Source: Botryococcus braunii (Eukaryota > Chlorophyta > Trebouxiophyceae). Taken from it: 64,000 nt of DNA. The notes beneath the pieces are model-generated. The model did no database searches and was not told where the DNA came from. It saw only the letters and a list, made by a program, of their open reading frames with translations. Of this stretch, positions 42,557 to 51,617 are shown piece after piece; the stretch's first letter is position 1, and every line of letters starts with the position of its first letter. The stretch is taken from NCBI GenBank assembly GCA_002005505.1, contig MVGU01001144.1, forward strand, positions 128,830 to 192,829, written 5' to 3'. Position numbers and translations under genes: made by a program.

Positions 42557-42813
42557 ATATGTAGCGTGCTTTCCCCCCGCCCTAAAAGGAGAGAAAGACT
42601 GTGAAACGTCTTTCTGGTGCTTGGTTATAATGATAAGGTAAGATCATCCGAGCATAAGGTACATCATGCAGGTATCTCAAGTGCAGCTTGTCCTCCACAG
42701 GGAGGCACAACTCCTTATTTAAAAAGTACTATTGCTCATGTCATTCAGACTTGTATGATTCTCAATAAGATTCTATTGCTTGTTTGTTCTCAAGCCAACT
42801 CTCAGGCTGGATT

Positions 42814-44319
42814 TTAACGGCGGTCGTGATGGTACTTTCCAATAGTGTGGATGGATTCCCTCCACATCTTTCCTTTAGAATTTTGGATAACAAGCGTGCT
42901 GTCGTCGTAGTACTCCTTGAAGATGAAGGGGCCCACAAAGGGTGGGGCCAACTTGTGCTTCTTTCGATTTTTGACGGCTATTAAGTCTCCAGGCTGTAGG
43001 TTACGTAGCCCTTCTTCAATCTCTCGTCCACGCTTGGTGGGCTTCAGCTTCTGAGCGTATTCTCTTTTCTGGCGCTCTTGGGCGCGCATAATGTTGGTGT
43101 GGGCGGCTGCTATCTCCTCTTGATGTCTCTCGCGGGGGCAACTTCCTTCCCCGCCTGCAATGTCTGGCGTGGTGCTTGGTAAGGTCTTGTTGTCGATAGG
43201 TAGGGTGGCTGCTCTTCCGTACAACAACCGGAAGGGGCTGTGCTTGGTGGAACCCTGGGGACTCGTCCGGTACCCCAGAAGAATGTCAGGGAGCTTGCGG
43301 TCCCATGCTCCAGGGCTTTCAAGGGCGGCTTGCCCGAGCTTCTCTTTCAAAGTGCCATGAAACTTCTCGACGAGGCCGTTGGCTTGTGGATGGTATGGGC
43401 TGGTCTTTCTTACTTCTATGAAGCATTGGTCCATTAATGTCTGGAATTCTCCTTACCATTCCTGGCCATTGTCCGTAATAACAATCTGGGGGCAGCCGTG
43501 CCGTGCCAGAATCTCTTCTTTGAAAAATTTTGCGGTAGTCGATGCCTCTTTGTTTGGGATAATCTTGGCCTCCACCCATTTGGTGAGGTAGTCTATGGCG
43601 GTGGCAATGTACACTTTCTCTCGCCCCGAGGGCGCATCCACGGGTCCTGTCAGGTCCACTCCAATCATATGGAAGACCCCCGTGACGGCTACGGGAGTCA
43701 GCTCCACCGGCTTGGTGAGCTGAATGGTCCTGAATTGACATCCACGGCAATGCTTGATGTATATTTTGACGTCGAGGGACATATCTGTCCAGTAAAAGCG
43801 CTCCTTGACAAGATGAATTGTACGGTTAATTCCGTAGTGGCCCATGTCGTCGTGTAGCTCCTTAATGATGTCAAGTCTGTCCTCGTACCATGGTACGGTA
43901 CGTGGGCCAAATCCTCTTGTGGCCTTTCGTACAAGTGGCCAGTTGCGAGTCCTCCATTCAATAGGGAATTCTTCGGCGGCAAAGTAGTAGTTCTGGGCCC
44001 GGCGTGCTATTCGCTTAGCATCCTTGCGGCTTGTCCCTGGTCGGTGTCGTTTGTCGGCGGCTAGGTAGTCAAGTACTTCTTCATCGTCCACAATGTCACG
44101 AGTGGGGACGGCATCTGCAATCTGGTCACATAAAGGGCATAGCCAGGGTCCCCTGGGTACCCGGGCCAGTGCAGGCTCCAAACAGTCGATGTGGTCTCGA
44201 GGCTCTGGTGCCTCGGGATTGACAATCCCGAGGCATAGCGGAGCTCTCGAGGGGATTTCCGGAGGGCTGGAGGCTGGAGGCCGAGCTATATAAACGGTAA
44301 TCCCTAGGCGAAGGGTCAT
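42814..44319 (-). pseudogene. GY3 integrase with PHD-finger-like N-terminus
   Basis: Frames 44319-43453 and 43434-42814 encode a PHD-like half finger (HIDCLEPALARVPRGPWLCP and a final LC, about 44193-44128), the H2C2 domain (HDDMGHYGINRTIH ... HCRGCQ), the catalytic core (IGVDLTGPVDAP, VITDNGQEW, YHPQANGLVEKFHGTLKEKL) and a C-terminal region (LAPPFVGPFIFKEYYDD). A single in-frame TAA near 43450 (GQEW*GEFQT) separates the halves. The first cysteines of the PHD finger are disrupted by an inverted repeat. No chromodomain follows. Confidence 0.85.
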
Positions 44320-44408
44320 TCCTTGCCGAACCTATAATAATATCATTAAGAGAGTGACTTCGATTGCCTATTGATTACTTAATTGTTTAATTGACTTCCA
44401 CTGGTGTT

Positions 44409-44821
44409 ACATAAGGGGCAGACGTCTCGTGTCTTATCCCTTTTGACTGAAAGAACTCACGCAAATCTGAGTTTACAAACTCAGTCCCTCTATCAGTCCT
44501 GACAACTTTTACAGTATGGCCAGTCTGATTTTCTAAGTACAGGAGAATTGCTCTAACATCATCACCCACCTGAGACTTCAGGACCAATGCCCTTGCAACA
44601 CCCGCCTTTGAGAAATCATCCAGCATGGTGAGCATGTATCTCTCTCCTTCAGCACCCGGTACAGGCAGTTCACCCACAATATCCATGTGGACAATCTCTA
44701 ATCGCTCTGTAGCCGTTGCTAGAGAGCGTGGGTAGCTCTCTCTAGTCTGCTTCCCCAGAACACACACCTCACAATGTGAGTGACCATGATTGCAAGGCGA
44801 TAAAAAATAATGATGTCTCAA
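44409..44821 (-). pseudogene. B1 integrase, N-terminal part
   Basis: Minus-strand sequence is nearly identical to B2 residues 483-612 (CNHGHSHCEVCVLGKQTRES, MLDDFSKAGVARALVLKSQ, RTDRGTEFVNSDLREFFQSK) and is cut after SAPY at the GY3 breakpoint. The third catalytic residue (Glu) is lost. A 6-bp insertion (AAAAAT) near 44805 disturbs the link to the pre-integrase. Confidence 0.88.
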
Positions 44822-45461
44822 TGCCTTTCACCATATCTTCGGTTTGCAAGCGTTCCATGTTTTTAAACCTAGGGTGTCCTAGTCTTGCGTGCCATAAGGC
44901 GTACTCTGAACACTTATGTGCAATGCCAGCAACATGGGGCAGCTTTACTGACTGTTATATCACCGAGCAGAAGTATAGTCCTCTTTCTTTTGTCACTTCT
45001 GCTTGAAACGATGACTTCTGACAGCAAACATGTGTGACTTCTCCTAGTGGACTTGTTAAAAATTTGAACCATCAACAACTCCAGCAGACACTGACATTAA
45101 ATTTTCCAATTCAGTTGGAACAAATTCAACATCTCTCAATATGCATGTATATCCCGCTGATCCACCAAGCACACAGTCCCACATGCCTTACGCTGCGCCA
45201 CGTGTTCGCCGGTGGCTAGATTTAAACCTTTTGGAATTGGATACCAGTGAACATTATGCATCAGACGTACATCATTACACACATGTGTGGAGGCCCCACA
45301 ATCTATCACCCACTATGAGGACAATTCACCTGAGTCAGAGGAGAATGTAGTTGCCATTCCTCCTACAAGAATTTGAGGTCGCGCTCTGCCAGCCAGGATT
45401 GCAGCCCTTCTTGCGCAATCATCTTTGTACTTCTGACAATTCAGCCTGATGTGACCCTCCT
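44822..45461 (-). pseudogene. B1 protease and pre-integrase region
   Basis: Fragments on the minus strand match B2: ALWHARLGHPRFKNMERLQT (about 44830-44890), the region around CHQKSSFQ-like sequence, and the protease start (SDSGELSS, 45313-45345). Frame changes and a TAG in VIDCGAST-type sequence near 45305 make it non-functional. Confidence 0.75.
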
Positions 45462-46247
45462 CTAAGCAGAACCAGCACCCATGAAAGTTGGTAGGCACGT
45501 CATGGGGCATGCCCCTGGGTCTATTGTCATCAAGCCGAGGTGCATTCTTTGGTCTAGGGTGGCCAGAGGGAACAAGATTTGTAGAAGCAGAGGGAGCTCC
45601 TGATCAATGCCCAGAAACTTGGCACATGCACTGATACGAGATACAACCTCATCCTCATCTTTCCCCACACATGAAACATACAAATGGGACTGACTGTGGG
45701 TAAATGCCTTGGGAAGACAGCTAACTATACCCATGGCAAGGCGCTCCTCATCAACAGGGTGTTTGTTAGCCCTCAAACCTCTAGCCAGCTTGTACTCCAT
45801 GGCCACAAATGCCATGTAAGTCTGGGCATCCTCAATTTTTCCTGAGTCAAGCAGAAAGGCCCATTTTGACATGAGCTTCTGGTTCTTTCCGCCTGTGAAC
45901 TTGCCTTTCAGCCAGTCATACGCCTCCTTGGCTGTAGGCTTGTCCAGAGCTGCATCAACCCACTCATCTGGAACTTTTTCAGTAACTAGGCTCTTAGCCA
46001 AAGCATCACCTGGTGTATCAGGATGTTCCTCGTCCAAACACACCTTGATTTTCTTGCTACTAGCAACATTCTCTACATCCTTCATCCATCTGAAACCATT
46101 TATGCATAACACATCAAGTGATTGGGCCAACTCCTGTGTGTTATAGACTGGGTTTAGTGGGTCTCCTGTGCTGCCTGATACAACAGCTGCCGTAACACCT
46201 GTACCAGTTGCTCCACCAGGAGCAGATGCACCAGCTGACCCACTCAT
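45462..46247 (-). pseudogene. B1 gag
   Basis: The frame starts MSGSAGASAPGGATGTGVTA and matches B2 Gag over about 215 residues with few changes, then shifts near 45600 where B2 EKAPSASANL is replaced by ELPLLLQIL. The knuckle CWFCLEEGHIRLNC is intact in the next frame (45460-45420). The ATG overlaps the leader stop as ATGA. Confidence 0.9.
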
Positions 46248-46263
46248 GAAGGCAATCTGTGAT

Positions 46264-46709
46264 TAAATTCAGCAGCTAATGACTTAAGGATCTCAATTAC
46301 ATTTAACAAGCGATACAGCGATGTATTCAACGGACGTTCAATGCCAGAGTTTGACAGCTCTTCAGCTTCTTTATGCAGTGAACCAACCCAATACCTGTGC
46401 TGTACAAAATTCAATTCTTAGAACTTTCAAGCTTAGTCAACCAACGGCTCTCTAAACGGTCGATAGGGATACTTTACTTCACTTCCAATGCGTACGTTTG
46501 TTTGTGTTTCTTTCCAGGCAAGTCACAATGTCATAATATCGTTCAAATATATAACAGGCACGCTCGATGGCCGATGCAACTTGCACTAACGGGACTTTCC
46601 CAACAAAATACTTTTCGCACACGTCACAGCAGAAGCATCCTCTGCGGAGATGTTCAACGTCAAAGAGGGTGGCGTTCGCTCGCTGCGCCTCTAAGCGTCG
46701 AGACCCCAT
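46264..46709 (-). pseudogene. B1 leader protein (pre-gag ORF, CxxC)
   Basis: MGSRRLEAQRANATLFDVEH, then CDVCEKYFVGKVPLVQVASA and IERACYIFERYYDI are open from 46709 to 46479. The continuation SEVKYPYRPF-like, LYRL and EILKSLAAEFNHRLPS is in other frames, probably through indels. It is the counterpart of 33760-34224 and 3264-3780. Confidence 0.65.
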
Positions 46710-46729
46710 GGATGCGGGCCCAGTACCAT

Positions 46730-47370
46730 TGTGATCTGCAAAGATCCAAAGGTGTTAGATTATTCATAAATGATGACTATACTCACAAGTATATCATCCA
46801 TGTACTTAATCAGTTTGACCAAGACATACATAGTTGACAGCGTCAAACTCATGAACAATTCACGTATAGCAATTGCTTCCACAGAAGTTACTCACAACAA
46901 GTGACTCACAACAAGTGAGAGAGAAAGAAAGCAATTCACATGAGTCCATTCAGGAGTTGGCTTTACAAGCCAAGGAGATCGAATGACTGCCTGGTGGTCC
47001 GGGTTCATTGGCTATCTGTACTCAGATCAGCCCGTGGAAAACGCGCTGTCCAGCACTGCTACTGACCTATTTCACGAGCATTAGGACATGCTCAGGATCC
47101 CTATCCACAGAATTTGGACCCTTATCCTACAGTAACATTCATGCACACATCTAGTAACTTTAGATGCATGTCTTCCAGCCACTCGAGGCTGGAAGGTATT
47201 TACAGACATAGAATAAAAATCTCTCAATGCATTAATACTCATAGATTGATCGTTCATAGCCATTGTCAAGATGTCTTTACCTTGAGTTAACTGCTTGGTT
47301 AACTTACAGCTAATTATTACATGTGATTGTACCTTAATTAACATGACATAATGAAGTACAAAACCCAACA
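46730..47370 (-). repeat. B1 5' LTR (spliced leader only)
   Basis: A 641-bp LTR, about 490 bp shorter than the B2 LTR. U3 is followed by exons 1-2-3-4 joined without introns and without the unspliced copy. A short duplication ACTCACAACAAGTG lies in exon 1. It is flanked by GGGAT and the purine tract on the right and by the PBS (GGTACTGGGCCCGC, 46727-46714) on the left. Confidence 0.92.
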
Positions 47371-47704
<334 letters not shown>

Positions 47705-48171
47705 CCAGGAGTCCTCAGAGGGCGTCCGATCGGCGGGTTACGGGGGGTCCGGAAGTGTGCGTGGGTGTGAAAGGGTGCCGAGCCCGTTGTTTTTTATGGC
47801 GGTGGGATGTTGGTGTTGGCTTCGGAAGCATGTCGGTTATGAACCTTCTATGTGTACGACCTTTGTTGAATGTGATTTTGTTGGAGGGCTGTGACAGGCA
47901 GTCGAGGTTGAGCATTGGGATGTGGGTCGGTCTTTCATGTCGCGCGGTGTTCCATTTGGTTACATAGCATTGTTGTGTTCAGTGAACCTAGCACGGCTAG
48001 GCAGGAGTGTGTCCTGTGGATATGGCGCCTGTTGTTTGGCAGGTCTGCATTTGGCGCCTTGTTTCATTCGGTGACACAGCATTGTTCGCGTTCAGTACTG
48101 CCTACCGGATATGCGGGTTGTTCTCTGGTGGTGTCGCTATTCTGCCTCCCTATTGGTTTGCATCATCTACT
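47705..48171. other. Region between GA tract and GIY-YIG ORF
   Basis: No convincing gene. It should hold the 3' terminus of the minus-strand Helitron. A CTGG with a TTTT flank at about 47705 and a tiny CCTC/GAGG hairpin just upstream could be a Helitron CTRR end, but the stem is too short to be sure. Confidence 0.35.
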
Positions 48172-48855
48172 TTATTGGGTTGCGGAACTTGGGGTGCTTG
48201 GTGTTTTAGTCGCGAGCGAGAGATTGGATGGGGAACGCTGTACGCTTGGCCCTGGTGAGCTTTCTGGAGTCATGGCTGTGAGGATGGATGGGGACCGCCA
48301 CACCCTTGGCTTTGGTGAGCTTTCTGGGGTGACGCCCGTGATGTCAATGACTTCCTGTTGTTGCTGCGGTGGCTGGGCGATGGGGCTGGCAGGCATTTGG
48401 CGAGGTCTCGGAATCCTGATGCGATTCTGTTGTGTTGGATACGATGGCTTTGGCAGCGCATGTGTCTGCTGGATCAAGTATGGGAGGCGCGGGTCATAGC
48501 ACGGGTTGCCTGGTACGGTGTTGTAGGTTAGGCCTCCCTGGCGGTGTGCCGTAAATATTTCTTCGCTGATGGCCATGCTCTCTATTGCAACTATTTCTGT
48601 TTTGTTATCTGTTATGTAGATGAGGCTGATCTTGAAGTTTTCACGTCCGTGGTGTTTAACATCTTCCTTCATCAGCTTGCATGGGCGTTGAAGATGTTGG
48701 TGCAGGCGTTGGGGGAGGTGCTGTGTTGTTTGTCCCACATATGTGGTGTCGTTGACCAGGTTTGTAATCCGGTATAGAGCATGTACTTTGGTACCTGTCC
48801 CAGGCGTGCATGGTGAGGTTGGTAGTGGTGAAGGGCAACATGGCGGATATAGCAT
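48172..48855 (-). CDS. GIY-YIG endonuclease-domain protein
   Basis: A 227-residue frame. Residues 27-41 contain the GIY-YIG core as LYRI ... TYVG (ALYRITNLVNDTTYVGQTTQ), R50 in RLHQHL, the acidic residue E92 in IVAIESMAIS, and YNTVPG after GGLT. These match the conserved strand, Arg and Glu positions of GIY-YIG nucleases. The C-terminal part is Pro/Gln-rich with two copies of a TPESSPxPxVxRSPS-type repeat. It lies directly downstream of the Helitron helicase in the same direction, so it is probably part of the element, perhaps as a separate exon or ORF. Start uncertain. Confidence 0.75.
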   Translation of the reverse strand: MLYPPCCPSPLPTSPCTPGTGTKVHALYRITNLVNDTTYVGQTTQHLPQRLHQHLQRPCKLMKEDVKHHGRENFKISLIYITDNKTEIVAIESMAISEEIFTAHRQGGLTYNTVPGNPCYDPRLPYLIQQTHALPKPSYPTQQNRIRIPRPRQMPASPIAQPPQQQQEVIDITGVTPESSPKPRVWRSPSILTAMTPESSPGPSVQRSPSNLSLATKTPSTPSSATQ

Positions 48856-48895
48856 GTTGTTGAGTCCAGGGGTTCACCTTGTGGCGTTGTTTGTC

Positions 48896-49640
48896 TTATT
48901 TGTTGCGGGGGTTGCGACCCAGCGTCTTCAGGTTCGATTTCTGCACACGAACCCTCCTTTTAGTATTTGTTACTGTTGTGGGGGTTTGAGGACTGTGTTT
49001 TGTGGGGCGTACTGCTTCTGACAGCGGCGTGATGGGGTGTTGGGTTGCCTCTGACGGGGATGGAGCACCGGGTTTTGTTGGCGATTCAGAGACTGCACCT
49101 TGAAGTCGATTGACTCTCTCTTGGAGATACTTGGGGAGCTGGTCATTGTTTGCAGCAGCCAGGTCGACGAGGACCGAGTGTGCCAGCTCCTCATCCCAGG
49201 TGAAGACATCGGAAGGAATCTGGTCATACTTGTATATCTGCAGACGCATGTTGTTGTTAAGATGTGGTGTAACCGTGTTTACGTTTTGCTCTTGCAGCGT
49301 TCGAGGCGCGTACCAGCGGTTCGAGTACATACCACCGTGTTCTGGTCAACTTGCTGACAGCTGCATATGCGTCCCGTAGAGGCACTCCGACATCGCGGTT
49401 GTCATCAGTTTCCAGAATGACCGGAGGTGTGGGCGATTCCAGTGCTTCTAGTATTTTTCCAGTGGCCATGCGTGCGTGCGGGGGGTGGTTGGCCTTCCAA
49501 GCAGTGCTTCTTTGGACGTAGCTGCTGAAGAACTCATTGCGGTCAGTGTACCATGGGAACACTTGTTCGAGGTCCTTTGGGCGGATGCCCATGTTGTCAC
49601 CAAACTCTCCCTTTTGAGCTTCAGAAAGGGTGGCCTGCAT
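48896..49640 (-). CDS. Helitron accessory ORFs of unknown function
   Basis: Two overlapping minus-strand frames. 49640-49257 reads GEFGDNMGIRPKDLEQVFPW, then YAAVSKLTRTRWYVLEPLVR with a basic end. 49330-48896 reads TWDEELAHSVLVDLAAANND, QLPKYLQERVNRLQ and a Pro/Thr-rich basic tail. They may be exons of one protein leading into the GIY-YIG domain. I do not recognise a family. Confidence 0.45.
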
Positions 49641-49857
49641 GTTGGGAGTGGCAAGTGTGAGGCCGTTTTAAATCAAGCTGCTTTGTTGGCGGCGTTGCTC
49701 TATATTTGCAGTGGGGCATACCGTGCCGTAAGAAGGGTTTGTGGCTTTTTGATGCACATGCTCCAGCGTTCTGCGCTTAACGATGTCTTGTATTTCCTCT
49801 TGTGTCAAGCTTCGTTTCTTGTGGTTCTGGCCATGATTGCTTGCCCCCAGTTGTTAG

Positions 49858-51593
49858 TCACGCACAGAACATGTCAACAGTGATTCTACCAATTATCTTC
49901 AAGTGTTGCCTGTTGGTGGTTCTTGTCAGCATTGTATAAATAAGCCCATGGCAAAAGGTGTCTTGAATATCTATGATGACAGGGTGGTTGATTGTGGCGC
50001 CCTTTGCTTTATGCCCGGTGATGGCATGGCACACGGTCAGGGGGAAAGTGGTCTTTCTGTAGACGGTGCCTCCCAGCAGGACCGCTCTAGATACAGAGCG
50101 ATGGATAGTGACTGGAGCTTGTGTGCCATCGAATCTGATGGATATGCTCTTTGGCTGTCTGTCTGTATCGAGCGTGATGTGCAGTACTGTCCCAATGCTG
50201 CCATTCATGAGCCCTCGTGCGACCGAGGTGTTTTTCAGGAGCATGACTCGGGTTTCACATGCCACGCTGGACAGGGTGTCGAAGTAAGGGTTGGGCGTCA
50301 GGAACTGCGTTGCAGTTGTGGCTCGACGGCATGCTTCTGAGCCGGCTTGTGATGGTGGGTGTAGCATGTCGTGTGGGAGGGGGGGATGGCATGTCGGTGC
50401 GATCTGATGGACTGCTCCACATGTACATGTCGTAGGGCACTGGCAGTGCAGCGGGGTGGGGTGAAACTTTGCCACAGCTATTGCATTCCAGTCTTGCACC
50501 TGTGAAATGAGAATCGTGATTTTGATTTCGGGTACAATCTCTCAGCAGTTGTTTTCCGGGATGAAAGGATTGTGGAACCTTGAGAAGGGTGTTGGACTGT
50601 TGCCTGGCAGCGATGGGTGCAGAGCACCAGGGTTTCTGGCGTGAGTGAAGCAAGGGCTTCTTCTCGCGTGCAATAGCATTGTTCCAAGACCGCATATATT
50701 TCCTCTTGCGCAAGAGTGTGAGGGTCTCGTGCAGTCAGCTTTGCATAATCTTGGTCTGAAACTGCTCTCAAACAAACATCCAGTCGAAAGTGTTGAGCTG
50801 TTTTCCAGGCGGGGTGCTGATCAATCGAACATTTGTCACATGCTGCATGACGAGACCCCTAGACACGCACACGTTAGTTTAGGTGTTGTGTTTGAGCCGG
50901 ACGATAGCTTGTCTCCAGATTTCAAGGCTCTACCTGCCTCATATGCTTGCATATTGCTCGGAGCTGTTTGGGGTCGCCAACAAAGATGACTGCAATATGT
51001 AATAGTGCTTCTTGTATAGTCTGTGCTCCTTTGCATAAACGTATGGTGTTCAGGATGAATTCCAGATCCTGGGCTTGGAGCATGGTGTTTCATCAATGAT
51101 AACTGCATTTGCGCGGCGTAGCAGGTGATATTCCGTATTGCGCGTCGAGTAGTATCTTTGACTTCCAGTGACGGGTATTCGAAGCAGGGAGTGAGCTGTC
51201 CTGGCTACGGAGATAAGCGCATAGCCGCAGCACCAGTCCAAGCACATTGAAGGACAACGGCATATTGGTCCATGAGCGCTTTGGTGAGTACCTGAACCGA
51301 TGTGGATGGGTTAGCAACGAACGTGTCTGGTAATGCTGCTACAGAAGCAGATGGCCAATTTATACCTGTGCCACATGAGTCTTTCCAGATCCTGCGACGC
51401 CATCGATGATGTATAGTCCTCTTGGGGCGGTGCTTATTCCGGCCATTATTGCTTGTTGTTCGGGTGTTAGGGGATGCTGTGGTGGGGCCTGAAACGTCTG
51501 TGCCATGTGTATAATATGCTGTTCAGCCCGCTCTGCAACCGAGGTTGCAGTCATGTCTTCCGTTGGTGTGCTGTCTAGAGGATGTTCAGCCAA
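49858..51593 (-). pseudogene. Helitron 1 PIF1-like helicase
   Basis: Helicase motifs in order: LTPEQQAIMAG, then Walker A GVAGSGKTHV (51593-51360); motif II VIIDETPC (about 51110-51080); motif III FVGDPKQLRAI (about 50990-50950); NMRAVSDQDYAKL (50770); LVLCTH; and the C-terminal GTVLHITLDTDRQ ... CHAITGHKAKGATI with MLTRTTNRQHLKI (50300-49870). Segments sit in different frames; some gaps may be introns and others indels. The linker piece at 51884-51618 (SDSQEFCYNLLLAKIPFRSP) joins it to Rep. Confidence 0.85.
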
Positions 51594-51617
51594 GAAGCAT
51601 TGGAAGAGGTCTAGCGC

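Larger units (their letters stand above)
41170..44408 (-). mobile_element. Gypsy GY3, truncated (3' part)
   Basis: A minus-strand Ty3/gypsy element: 3' LTR on the left (41170-42556), a G-rich polypurine tract (about 42583-42568, minus strand GGGCGGGGGGAAAG), then integrase read right to left. Everything upstream of the integrase zinc domain, except a PHD-like segment, is missing. Its left edge lies in B2 RT and its right edge in B1 integrase, so the right edge is a deletion breakpoint and not a true element end. Confidence 0.85.
12192..47370 (-). mobile_element. Copia B1, host of the 35-kb nest
   Basis: A minus-strand Ty1/copia element whose ends TGTTGGGTTTTGTAC (47370) and ATCACA (12192) are flanked by GGGAT on both sides (12187-12191 and 47371-47375), inside one purine tract. 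Pieces from right to left: 5' LTR, PBS, leader ORF, gag, protease, integrase part, [deletion with GY3, B2, C2], RT and RNase H end, polypurine tract, 3' LTR split by F. The middle (integrase C-terminus to mid RT) is missing. Unlike B2, both LTRs carry only the spliced leader. Confidence 0.9.
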
